Source of the DNA: Paenibacillus sp. SC116
GTDB lineage: Bacteria > Bacillota > Bacilli > Paenibacillales > Paenibacillaceae
NCBI RefSeq assembly: GCF_024733555.1
Contig: NZ_JANIOF010000003.1
Coordinates: 124,001-188,000 of the forward strand
Length of the DNA stretch: 64,000 nucleotides
Direction: 5' to 3'
Numbering within the stretch: position 1 is the first letter of the stretch; each line of letters starts with the position of its first letter. Position numbers and translations under genes: made by a program. The notes beneath the pieces were generated by a model. That model saw nothing but the letters and a program-made list of their open reading frames with translations. It had not been told where the DNA came from and made no database searches. This document shows, one piece after another, positions 42,794-50,718 of this stretch.

Positions 42794-45700
42794 ATGAGGA
42801 AAATGCGAGTTCTGTTATCTGCGTTAATGGTTATGAGCTCTTTATCCCTGTTTTCAACGCAAACTCAAGCCGCACCAGCTATAAAAGTCTATATTGATGG
42901 AGAGTATTTATCCACACCTCAGCCACCTATTGTGGTAAACAGCAGAACGCTGCTTCCACTCAAATCCGTATTTGAGGGACTGAATGCGACCGTTCATTAT
43001 GACAGTAAGAAAAGAACGGTAACGTCAAGCAAGGGCGGCACGACAGTTGTATTAAAGCTAGGTTCCAAAATTGCAAAAGTGAATAATAAAAATGTCACGA
43101 TGGATGTACCTGCACAGACGATAAGAGGCAGAACGATGGTCCCTGTTCGCTTTGTAAGTCAATCATTTGGCGCGCATGCTGATTATGAGCCATATAGCAG
43201 AACGGTACACATCTCGACTTCGGATGGCTCTGGCGGCAATCCAAATCCAGGTAAACCGCAAGATCCAGACAATACTTCCTTCTCTCCTATACGGAATGTC
43301 AGAGCTGAGATAACGGGTAAGTCTGGTGATGCAAGCGACATTACGGTTCACTTTGATAAGTCTTCTACCGAAGCCAATGTAAAGAACTATCGTATCTTAG
43401 TCGTGAAAGCGGACAATTCGAGCAGCTTCAATGAAACAAGAGCGAAGTCAGCATCGTACGGCAATTATACAGAAGTAAATACGCATGGAATCAATCAATC
43501 CGTTAACTTGCCAGCGAACCTGCGCGATGTTGATGGTGATGTTATTCGATCGAATCAGTCCTATAAGGTATATATATTGACCCAAGGCCTGAATCAAAGA
43601 TCAGGATTGTCTTATTCCTCTTCTACGGTGAAGATTCCAGAAAGTGCAACTGGGATCACGGTTACAAATGTGAAGGCTACTGATGTAAGTGATTTTGGGG
43701 ATGGACGTGATCTATCAGTTAGCTTTTCTAGACCATACAATGATGATGTGGTATCCAATTATCGAGTGATGGTTGTGAAGACGAAGGATGCGCAACGCTT
43801 TGATCTCAATGCGGCAAATGCTGTTCCTAGTCAGCATTACAGCACGGTATATAAGAATGGTTCAACACTTACAGAGAAGCTGAACTCGACGGCTAAGGAT
43901 ACAGCAGGCGATTACATTCGCAATGGTGAATCCTATACGGTGTTTGTATTGTCAGTAAGCAACAATTCAAGTGCTTCACCTAATAAGTTGTCTGCTGGAT
44001 CTGTAATTACATTGGAAGGTGCATCTGGCCTACCAGTCATTACTAAGATTGAGGATGTAAGCAACTATGGAGATGGGCGCGATTTACAAGTAAGCTTTAA
44101 TCGTGCTGATGATGAATCTAATGTCAGCCAGTATCGTATTTTCGTGGTTAAGTCAAGAAATGCAAGCAGCTTCGATCTTGCACAGGCAGGTAAAGTATCA
44201 GCTGGTAGATATACAGAAGTCAGCAAAAATGGCTACTACAACTACAAAGTGAACCTTACTTCTAGTGCGAGAGATGTAGACGGATCATACCTTCGTAATG
44301 GGGAAAGCTATCAAGTATTTGTTATGGCGGTGTCTTGGAATAAGGACAGATTGTCTGCTCCATCTCAATTGATGACACTGTCTGATAATAATCATTCGAA
44401 TGCTCCGACTAATGTAACAGTAAGAGATGTGAATGATTATCAAGATGGTCGAGATTTAACGGTTTCTTTTAATAAAGTTTGGGATGAATCCAGTTTTAAT
44501 CACTACCGAATTTTCGTTGTGAAATCATCACAGGCGAACAATTTTTCTTTATACAATGCGAATAGCGTGGGAACAGGCAATTTTACGTATGTAAATAAGA
44601 CAGGCGGAAATATTAGTCAAACCTTGACTTCCTTTACACGTGATGTTGATGGTGTACCGATTAGAAGTGGAGAAAGCTATAAGGTATTTGTAATGGCAAT
44701 AAACAACAATCAGCATCACAATGTTTTATCTACTGCTTCCGATTCGATTACGTTATCAGGCAACTCAAGCGTGCAGGTAGCCACTAATGTCCAAGTGCGT
44801 GACATAAGTGACTTCAATGATGGACGTGATGTGCAAATATCCTTTAACCGAGCAGCAGATGAGTCGAATATTAATCACTATCGTGTCTTAGTCGTCAAAG
44901 CTCACCAAGCTGGGAATTTCACATTGGCTCATGCGAACAATGTAAATAGCTCTTATCAAGCTTATGTTAGCAAGACAGGAAAGCATATTACACAGGCACT
45001 TTTTGCTGATATGAAAGATGTCGATGGCAATCCTATCCGAAGCGGTGAGAAATACCGAGTTTACGTGATGTCGATTGGTTTATATGGCAACACGTTATCT
45101 GCTCCTTCGGGTGAATTCGCTTTATCTGGCACGCTGAATACTAATCCCGTGACAAATGTAACGGCTCAAGTTGTGAACCAACATACAGCAAACCGTAAAA
45201 TTGATATTAGTTTCATTACGAACGGCAACGATTCTAATGTGAAAGAATATCGGATTTTGCTCGTTCGTGCTGAACAAGCGCATGTGATTAATGCGGCGAG
45301 TGCCTTGAGTGTCGCGGAGTCCAACTTTACGAAAGTTTCCAAGCAGGGAGTATATGTAAAGCAGCAAATTTCAGATACGGCTAAGGATATGCTGGGCAAT
45401 CCGTTGATAAAAGGTGTTGCGTACCGTGCGTACGTTCTTACCGTGGCTAGCAACAATCCATATCAAACGAGTTCACTGTCTAATGGTTATGCTGAGTTTA
45501 TGTTATCTGAGCAAGCAGTACCTGCTGTGAATTATGTAGCTGCCTATTCAGATGGCAACGGATATAGCTTTAAATCCGTATTTGAAAAACCAGCGAACTC
45601 TAATCAAGTAGCTTATTATGCAGCAATGGTCGTACCAACACATGCTGCAGGAAACTTTACGTTGGAGCAGGCTAACCAAGTTCATTCCAATCGCTACAAA

Positions 45701-45874
45701 TTCTCAAGCGGAAACGAAGATAACATGATTACTTGGTCAACTAGTGATGTAGATATTTATGGGAACACTATTCAAAGAGGTGTGCCATATAAAGTATTTG
45801 TGCTATCCATTTCTAACGGTGCTAACGGAACTGGCAATGCTTTGTCCGCTGGCTCGAATGAAATTGTGTTGTAA
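42794..45874 (+). CDS. Secreted protein with copper-amine-oxidase-like stalk domain and seven repeats
   Basis: 1026 residues. A signal peptide (1-26, ending TQA) is followed by a copper amine oxidase N-terminal-like domain (~30-145: VYIDGEYLSTPQPPIVVNSRTLLPLKSVF, TMVPVRFVSQSFGA), then a Gly/Pro linker and seven ~120-residue repeats. Each has a signature like DGRDLQVSFNRADDES, NYRVMVVK/YRIFVVKS, then KDVDGNPIRSGESYKVFVM and a closing strand, resembling fibronectin type III. It is probably surface-exposed. AGGAGG precedes the ATG; a perfect 19-bp terminator follows. The function is unknown; no LPXTG or membrane anchor is seen, so it may be held through the stalk domain. Confidence 0.85.
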   Translation: MRKMRVLLSALMVMSSLSLFSTQTQAAPAIKVYIDGEYLSTPQPPIVVNSRTLLPLKSVFEGLNATVHYDSKKRTVTSSKGGTTVVLKLGSKIAKVNNKNVTMDVPAQTIRGRTMVPVRFVSQSFGAHADYEPYSRTVHISTSDGSGGNPNPGKPQDPDNTSFSPIRNVRAEITGKSGDASDITVHFDKSSTEANVKNYRILVVKADNSSSFNETRAKSASYGNYTEVNTHGINQSVNLPANLRDVDGDVIRSNQSYKVYILTQGLNQRSGLSYSSSTVKIPESATGITVTNVKATDVSDFGDGRDLSVSFSRPYNDDVVSNYRVMVVKTKDAQRFDLNAANAVPSQHYSTVYKNGSTLTEKLNSTAKDTAGDYIRNGESYTVFVLSVSNNSSASPNKLSAGSVITLEGASGLPVITKIEDVSNYGDGRDLQVSFNRADDESNVSQYRIFVVKSRNASSFDLAQAGKVSAGRYTEVSKNGYYNYKVNLTSSARDVDGSYLRNGESYQVFVMAVSWNKDRLSAPSQLMTLSDNNHSNAPTNVTVRDVNDYQDGRDLTVSFNKVWDESSFNHYRIFVVKSSQANNFSLYNANSVGTGNFTYVNKTGGNISQTLTSFTRDVDGVPIRSGESYKVFVMAINNNQHHNVLSTASDSITLSGNSSVQVATNVQVRDISDFNDGRDVQISFNRAADESNINHYRVLVVKAHQAGNFTLAHANNVNSSYQAYVSKTGKHITQALFADMKDVDGNPIRSGEKYRVYVMSIGLYGNTLSAPSGEFALSGTLNTNPVTNVTAQVVNQHTANRKIDISFITNGNDSNVKEYRILLVRAEQAHVINAASALSVAESNFTKVSKQGVYVKQQISDTAKDMLGNPLIKGVAYRAYVLTVASNNPYQTSSLSNGYAEFMLSEQAVPAVNYVAAYSDGNGYSFKSVFEKPANSNQVAYYAAMVVPTHAAGNFTLEQANQVHSNRYKFSSGNEDNMITWSTSDVDIYGNTIQRGVPYKVFVLSISNGANGTGNALSAGSNEIVL

Positions 45875-45879
45875 TTAAT

Positions 45880-45926
45880 AAGGGGCTCTCTTACCGTCGT
45901 AGATGACGGTAAGAGAGCCCCTTTTG
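45880..45926 (+). terminator. Terminator of the repeat-protein gene
   Basis: A 19-bp perfect stem, starting AAGGGGCTCTCTTACCGTC, with a 6-base loop and four T. Confidence 0.9.
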
Positions 45927-46007
45927 TATGTTCCCTTAAATCAGTCAAGCTTTCATGGTGCGTTGTAAGTAAAACATAGTGGCACGCAAGCGTCGATCTA
46001 TGCATGG

Positions 46008-47090
46008 TTACACTACAGCAGGTACGATCGATATCAGGACGGCTATAAATACCGTAATAACAGCTAAGCAACCTATCGTAATGAATACAAATGGAGATTG
46101 CTTCTTTTGATAGGCCATGACCATCAGAGCAATAAATAGCATAGCCATGAAGCTCAGCAGTATCGTGTAGCTGTTGAAGGCTAAGCCCACTCGCCAGTTG
46201 CTGCTCCAGTTCCCTTGGTGCAGCAGATCAAACCATTGTGATACACCATCTGTTTGGAGTACTTGTGCTACATCACGGGGCGAAGCGGAATGCGTCATAA
46301 ATGCGGTTACTAGCAAAATGACTACAACGATGATCGTCTCTGCGCGCAGCCATTTGATATGCATTCTCTTTCTAAGTAAAAATCCATTGATGAATGCCAA
46401 GCTTATCAATACAGCATATAAGAGATGCTTCAGCAGCAAAGCTTGTCCGTAGGGCAGCAGCCAAGAATCCCAATAAGTAGGTGTGATATATTCCATTAGG
46501 ATTAGACCCGCAGCTGTAATGGCAGTCATACAGCCGATTGCCAGTGGAGAGTACCAGTTCAAGAATGTATTCCAACGTGTCTCACTGGTAGTTAACCAAC
46601 TGACAATCAGCAAAATGCCGAACCAAAGGCAGACACCAACAAAATGAATCCAATGCGCAAGAAACCCGCCTATGGCATCCACTGATGATGCATGACTCGT
46701 CCAAGCGATTAGCACACTCAGCAGCAAGCTCCATACGAACCCTGTAATAGCTGCTCCTTTAGAAGCTTTTACATCGATAAGCTGGGTAAATACCGCTAAT
46801 AGTATCGCAGCTAAGCAAAGTGTCAGCCATTGAATCCCCATATCGGAAGTTAGAATAAAACGGAATAGTGAGAATTGTTGCCCTGACTGCTCCGCAAGAA
46901 ACTCTACGATGGAGATAAGGGGTACAAATGATAGCAGCCCTATTAATAAGCTGCTCCCTGTTAACAGATAAGTAGGTAGTGTATAAGTCGGACGCATGCG
47001 TTCAGGGAGTGAATATAGAAATAGTCCGCCAATTAAAATAGCGAAGCATACGTATAAAGCAGCTTCTGTAATAGTTAACAACCCGATCAT
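46008..47090 (-). CDS. CopD-family copper transport membrane protein
   Basis: 360 residues with eight or more membrane segments. The CopD pattern is visible: HWIHFVGVCLWFGILL (a conserved His pair), LLKHLLYAVLISLAFIN and a long final helix. It should bring copper in with the CopC-like protein just upstream, whose stop overlaps this start (TGATG). In some Bacillus species the two are fused as YcnJ; here they are separate genes. Start ATG 47090 is inferred from this overlap; a TTG one codon earlier is possible. Confidence 0.88.
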   Translation of the reverse strand: MIGLLTITEAALYVCFAILIGGLFLYSLPERMRPTYTLPTYLLTGSSLLIGLLSFVPLISIVEFLAEQSGQQFSLFRFILTSDMGIQWLTLCLAAILLAVFTQLIDVKASKGAAITGFVWSLLLSVLIAWTSHASSVDAIGGFLAHWIHFVGVCLWFGILLIVSWLTTSETRWNTFLNWYSPLAIGCMTAITAAGLILMEYITPTYWDSWLLPYGQALLLKHLLYAVLISLAFINGFLLRKRMHIKWLRAETIIVVVILLVTAFMTHSASPRDVAQVLQTDGVSQWFDLLHQGNWSSNWRVGLAFNSYTILLSFMAMLFIALMVMAYQKKQSPFVFITIGCLAVITVFIAVLISIVPAVV

Positions 47091-47692
47091 CAATTAGCGT
47101 CTTTCTTCTTCATAATAAAGAACAATACGATCACAGCAATCCCGAGCACAACCACGATAATAGGGAGCAAGAGACTGTCACCGTTAACTTTGGACGTACT
47201 TTGCTGCCCATCTACAGATACAGCTGTTTCTGTTGTTGATGTTGGATCATTTTTCACAGCAGCGTCTTTGGATACAGCATTGTTTTCTGGATTAACCGTT
47301 GTTTCTGTTTGGTTATTATCTTTATTAGCTGTAGCTTGCTCATTTTGTACGGTAAATTGGTAATTGCCATGAATAAGATGTCCATCCGCTCCGATGATGG
47401 ACCAGTTTACTGTTATTTTCCCATTAGGTAATGGAGCTGCTGTCGTACCTTTCAAAGTAGCTCCGTCAATTTGGATCGTATCGATACCAATTGCTTGTCC
47501 AGCTTCATTTTCAAGTGCAAACTTGCTTCCTTCGAGTATGTCTGTATTGAATGTTAATTGAAGTGCTTTGACATCTTCCTTCACGACTGCATCTATGGCA
47601 GGAATCGACTCCGTAAGAGTACTATGAGCCCATACTTGGGTAGGGATTAGAATAAGGTAGAGGCTTAGTATACATGCAAAAAACTTTCTCAT
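47090..47692 (-). CDS. CopC-like copper-binding protein with C-terminal anchor
   Basis: 200 residues. The signal peptide ends VWA, so the mature protein starts HSTLTESIPA, where the N-terminal His is a copper ligand in CopC. The CopC beta-barrel follows (VKALQLTFNTDILEG, GKITVNWSIIGADGHLIHGNYQF), then a Thr/Asn/Ala-rich linker and a C-terminal membrane segment (LLLPIIVVVLGIAVIVLFFIM). The start I prefer is ATG 47692, about 12 bases after AAAGG; ATG 47704 (next to AAGG) is also possible. It overlaps copD, so both are made together. Confidence 0.85.
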   Translation of the reverse strand: MRKFFACILSLYLILIPTQVWAHSTLTESIPAIDAVVKEDVKALQLTFNTDILEGSKFALENEAGQAIGIDTIQIDGATLKGTTAAPLPNGKITVNWSIIGADGHLIHGNYQFTVQNEQATANKDNNQTETTVNPENNAVSKDAAVKNDPTSTTETAVSVDGQQSTSKVNGDSLLLPIIVVVLGIAVIVLFFIMKKKDAN

Positions 47693-47969
47693 CTGTCTAT
47701 GCATCCTTTCCTTGTGTGTAATCATGATGTACCATTCGAACTTGTTGGGAACTCATTTATCTTACCGAAAACTAGATAGGATGAATACCTTTTTAGCATT
47801 AATCTTATCCGGATAAAGGAAATGTTGTGACAGCCTATTCACATTCGTAATCGAGTCGGTACATGGTTTGGTTTCTTAGAGTTGATCAACTATGTAGGCA
47901 TGGAGGTTTACGTGTGGTAAGGTAAGGCGATAAGAAATAAGGAGTATCGTTAATGGAAGGGGAATCATT
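47693..47969. other. Divergent intergenic region between copC and the RNase H-like gene
   Basis: Just under 300 bases; it should carry two promoters. No gene and no clear promoter pair was found apart from the ribosome binding sites at its ends. Confidence 0.3.
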
Positions 47970-48617
47970 GTGGCTAAGCAGAAGTATTACGTCGTATGGG
48001 TTGGGAATACACCTGGTATCTATACGAATTGGAATGAATGTAAAGTACAGGTTGAGGCATTTAAGGATGCCAAATATAAATCATTTACGTCAAAAGAAGA
48101 AGCAGAACAAGCCTATAAAGATGGTTGGACTCGTCACTATGGGAAGAGCAGCAAACATTCATCAGAGAAAGGGCGGTCTACTGCTTCATCAGGGATAAAT
48201 ACGACAGCCGCAATTGATTATAATAGTATCTCAGTAGACGTTGGTACGAAGGGGAATCCGGGTCCAATTGAATATAGGGGTGTCGATACGCAAACAGGGG
48301 AAGTTATATTTGCTCACGGTCCAGTTCAGAACGGAACGAACAATTTGGGAGAGTTTTTAGCGATTGTTCATTCATTGGCATACTTAAAGAAACAGGGCAG
48401 CAACAAGACAGTGTACAGTGATTCTCAAACTGCGTTGAAGTGGGTGCGTGAGAAGAAGGTAGCTACGACACTGGAGCGGAATGAGTCAACTAAGGAAGTA
48501 TGGACATTGGTAGATCGGGCGTTGCAATGGCTGCAAGCAAATAGTTATGATAACAAGCTGCTTAAGTGGCAGACACAGCAGTGGGGCGAGATTAAAGCAG
48601 ACTATGGTAGAAAGTAA
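47970..48617 (+). CDS. RNase H family protein with N-terminal viroplasmin-like domain
   Basis: 215 residues. The first ~50 (KYYVVWVGNTPGIYTNWNECKVQVE, SFTSKEEAEQAY) match the viroplasmin/hybrid-binding domain of RNase HI-type proteins. The RNase H part has the catalytic residues in order: SVDVGTKGNPG (Asp), NNLGEFLAIV (Glu), VYSDSQTALKWV (Asp) and a final ADYGRK. These cut the RNA of RNA/DNA hybrids or bind them. GTG 47970 follows AAGGGGA by about 7 bases. It is a single gene followed by its own terminator. Confidence 0.88.
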   Translation: MAKQKYYVVWVGNTPGIYTNWNECKVQVEAFKDAKYKSFTSKEEAEQAYKDGWTRHYGKSSKHSSEKGRSTASSGINTTAAIDYNSISVDVGTKGNPGPIEYRGVDTQTGEVIFAHGPVQNGTNNLGEFLAIVHSLAYLKKQGSNKTVYSDSQTALKWVREKKVATTLERNESTKEVWTLVDRALQWLQANSYDNKLLKWQTQQWGEIKADYGRK

Positions 48618-48629
48618 AAGGAAGCACAA

Positions 48630-48664
48630 AAAACACGGATCATAGTGATCGGTGTTTTTTTGTT
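48630..48664 (+). terminator. Terminator of the RNase H-like gene
   Basis: AAACACGGATCA / TGATCGGTGTTT hairpin with a 3-base loop, then TTTT. Confidence 0.8.
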
Positions 48665-48675
48665 GAGATGAACAT

Positions 48676-49095
48676 TTAACGATGGAGTTGTCCGCGGATT
48701 TCTCCATTCGGATGCTTAACCGTATGAACGTTAACGTAAGCATTGCCGCTTCTGATCTCACTGACTAAGTCTGCAATCGTTCTGCCAGCCAATGGGCCGA
48801 CTAGATCGTTGCTTGTTAATACGCCTGTAACGAAGCCCTTTTTAACCGATATAGGGAATTTAGTTGTGCCGAACAAAAATGCGACAATAGGCCCGTTGGC
48901 TCCTTTTCTTCCAAGATGAATGTGTGCTTGAAGTACTTTGGAAATATTACGGACAGCAAGTCGAAACCTGATCTGCGTTCCGTTATTAATCACCTTAAGT
49001 ACCGCAATTCCTGATGCTTTCGTTTTGACTGGTGGAACTTCGTTACGACCTCTTAAGACAGCCTTAAAAGGTTTCGAACGTTTTAAAGTGCCGAT
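48676..49095 (-). CDS. CHRD-domain protein, apparently started by AUC
   Basis: About 139 residues. The CHRD domain is clear: FKAVLRGRNEVPPVKTKASG, AVLKV, AHIHLGRKGANGP, and the closing VHTVKHPNGEIRGQL. The first in-frame GTG (48993) lies in mid-domain. The frame stays open upstream and codes the start of the domain, but contains no ATG, GTG, TTG or CTG. An ATC at 49095-49093 lies 9 bases after AAAGGGAG, so it is the likely start. CHRD proteins occur on spores and outer surfaces of bacilli. This is the second such case here besides the sortase. Confidence 0.8.
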   Translation of the reverse strand: MGTLKRSKPFKAVLRGRNEVPPVKTKASGIAVLKVINNGTQIRFRLAVRNISKVLQAHIHLGRKGANGPIVAFLFGTTKFPISVKKGFVTGVLTSNDLVGPLAGRTIADLVSEIRSGNAYVNVHTVKHPNGEIRGQLHR

Positions 49096-49335
49096 GAATA
49101 TCCACTCCCTTTATGTGAAGTTGATTTAACTTATTCGACAGTAAGGGAATACGGTTGTGTTTCTGACCAGAGGAGAAAAATAAATAGATAAAAGCCGTCA
49201 TGTTTATCTAAGCATGCGCATATGATATCAGTAGTGGCTTCAATAACATCGTTTACTCTCATTCCCAAGATTGCCCGCCACAATCGATGTTGGAAAAATT
49301 TTTTCCTATTGTGAAAGTTTTTCGCTTAAATGTGT
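49096..49335. other. Divergent intergenic region of CHRD and ydjO
   Basis: Together with the ydjO leader this gap is ~350 bases. No gene is seen. The CHRD gene is transcribed leftward from somewhere here; a promoter was not clearly identified. Confidence 0.35.
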
Positions 49336-49341
49336 TATAAT
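49336..49341 (+). promoter_or_regulatory. -10 box of ydjO
   Basis: TATAAT preceded by TGTGT, an extended -10-like context. The -35 region is poor. The transcript would have a leader of about 95 bases before the start codon. Confidence 0.55.
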
Positions 49342-49368
49342 ACAACTATCGAAGTTATTGCACGCTGA

Positions 49369-49405
49369 AATAAGTGCCCCGAACATAGCGTTTGGGGCAC
49401 TTATT
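49369..49405 (+). promoter_or_regulatory. Leader hairpin of ydjO
   Basis: Perfect 12-bp stem AATAAGTGCCCC / GGGGCACTTATT with a 13-base loop, lying between the -10 box and the ribosome binding site. No T-run follows. It resembles structures that shape cold-shock mRNAs. Confidence 0.5.
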
Positions 49406-49444
49406 GTATCGCATGTGAATCTTGAAAAGAAAGAGGGATGGTTC

Positions 49445-49657
49445 ATGTATAATTCACGTAAGAAGCCTCAAGATGACATTCCTGAAGAAATCACATCCAT
49501 ATGGGCTTGTACAAGTGAGGACTGTAAAGGTTGGATGAGAGATAACTTTGTCTTCTCATCTGAGCCAACGTGCGTTCAGTGCAACTCGCCAATGGTTAAG
49601 AGCGAAAGAAAGCTGGCCGTGCTTGTTAATACAAGTCCGAGTCAGTCAAAGAAATAA
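49445..49657 (+). CDS. ydjO: YdjO-like cold-inducible zinc-binding protein
   Basis: 70 residues. KKPQDDIPEEITSIWACTSEDCKGWMRDNF and PTCVQCNSPM place two cysteine pairs (CTSEDC, CVQC) for one zinc, the hallmark of the YdjO cold-inducible family of bacilli. ATG 49445 follows AGAGGGA by about 7 bases; the open frame runs to 49271 without other features. The long structured leader fits a cold-regulated mRNA. The molecular role is unknown. Confidence 0.85.
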   Translation: MYNSRKKPQDDIPEEITSIWACTSEDCKGWMRDNFVFSSEPTCVQCNSPMVKSERKLAVLVNTSPSQSKK

Positions 49658-49675
49658 ATGAAGAGGCAAGTCAAA

Positions 49676-49699
49676 GACCACCCTATGGGTGGTTTTTTT
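49676..49699 (+). terminator. Terminator of ydjO
   Basis: ACCACCC / GGGTGGT hairpin with a TAT loop and seven T. Confidence 0.9.
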
Positions 49700-49810
49700 C
49701 TTGCATGGGTAAAGGGCATATTTATGATCTCAAGAGGCTTATAACGAGATTGTGAATGGTATTGAGATAGAAAGGTGACAAAGTGGAGCGGAATAATAAG
49801 TATAAAAAGG

Positions 49811-49840
49811 TTGACATTCCGTTATTTTATAAAATATGAT
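49811..49840 (+). promoter_or_regulatory. Sigma-A promoter of the YiiX-like gene
   Basis: TTGACA (49811-16), 18 bases, TATGAT (49835-40). The gene's start is 72 bases downstream. Confidence 0.65.
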
Positions 49841-49911
49841 TATTATGGAAGGTTAATTGGCCAATAAACTTCTAATCATCTGCCAATTTCAAAGGCGTAG
49901 GAGGAAGAAGT

Positions 49912-50628
49912 GTGAAATTAAATAAGTTCATGTTACTAGCTTTATGTGCAATCATGCTGTTCGTCATACCTGTTCAAGCGGGCGCAAGCTCCAATGATCA
50001 GCAGTTGGACCAAATTGTATCTCTCCATGGAAATGGTTTGACGAAAGAGGAATTGAAGCAAACAATTGATGAATTATCCACGCGTTCAGGTCTTTCTAAG
50101 CAACAAATTACGTCACAAATTCAAAATGAACTTCTGGATCAACCAGAGGACATCATTGCGTACGGTACCCCTGTTGAAGGCGGAACCATACAACTAGACT
50201 CAAGCGCAAAGGGGAATTTATTTTATCAGCCTGCCTCGTTCGCTGGAGTTGAGCATGGTCATGTCGGATTGTATTATACTCCAAGCACTATCGTTGAATC
50301 CTCAAGCCCTAAATATGGCGTTATCCTCGCTGCTGTAGCTGACCGCAAAGTAAAGAGCGGAGCACGTATTATGAAAGTTAACTCCACCTCAGTCGCTCAA
50401 AACCACAGTGCAACAGAATGGGCAAAAACAAAAGTCGGTTATGATTATGACATTAAATTTTTCGACAATCGCTTCTGTAACACTAACTCCTACAACTGTT
50501 CCCAACTCGTATGGTGTGCATTTAAGCAAGTAGCAAATATCGATTTAGATAAGAACGGCGGCTGGGGCGTTTATCCGAAAGATATCCGTGATTCCAGTCT
50601 GATTACGACTCTAAAATCGTACAACTAA
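49912..50628 (+). CDS. Secreted permuted papain-like hydrolase (YiiX/NlpC type)
   Basis: 238 residues. Signal peptide 1-25 (ending AGA). After a helical segment of about 50 residues comes the fold: His in FAGVEHGHVGLYY, then Cys in SYNCSQLVWCAF, i.e. His before Cys as in circularly permuted NlpC/P60 (YiiX-like) enzymes. Such proteins cleave amide bonds in peptidoglycan or lipids. GTG 49912 has AGGAGG upstream. The next gene, 90 bases on beyond a hairpin, encodes a lipoprotein partner, echoing the pair at 6.4-8.4 kb. Substrate unknown. Confidence 0.85.
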   Translation: MKLNKFMLLALCAIMLFVIPVQAGASSNDQQLDQIVSLHGNGLTKEELKQTIDELSTRSGLSKQQITSQIQNELLDQPEDIIAYGTPVEGGTIQLDSSAKGNLFYQPASFAGVEHGHVGLYYTPSTIVESSSPKYGVILAAVADRKVKSGARIMKVNSTSVAQNHSATEWAKTKVGYDYDIKFFDNRFCNTNSYNCSQLVWCAFKQVANIDLDKNGGWGVYPKDIRDSSLITTLKSYN

Positions 50629-50666
50629 TTATTGAATTACGAACATATTGCACGAGTGATTAAAAT

Positions 50667-50692
50667 AGAGGTTCAGCATTGACTGGACCTCT
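50667..50692 (+). terminator. Intergenic hairpin in the hydrolase-lipoprotein pair
   Basis: AGAGGT-T-CAG / CTG-G-ACCTCT with one mismatch and a 6-base loop. No clear T-run follows, so it may only weaken readthrough. Confidence 0.4.
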
Positions 50693-50718
50693 AAATCTAT
50701 GTTTTTGGGAGAATACAT

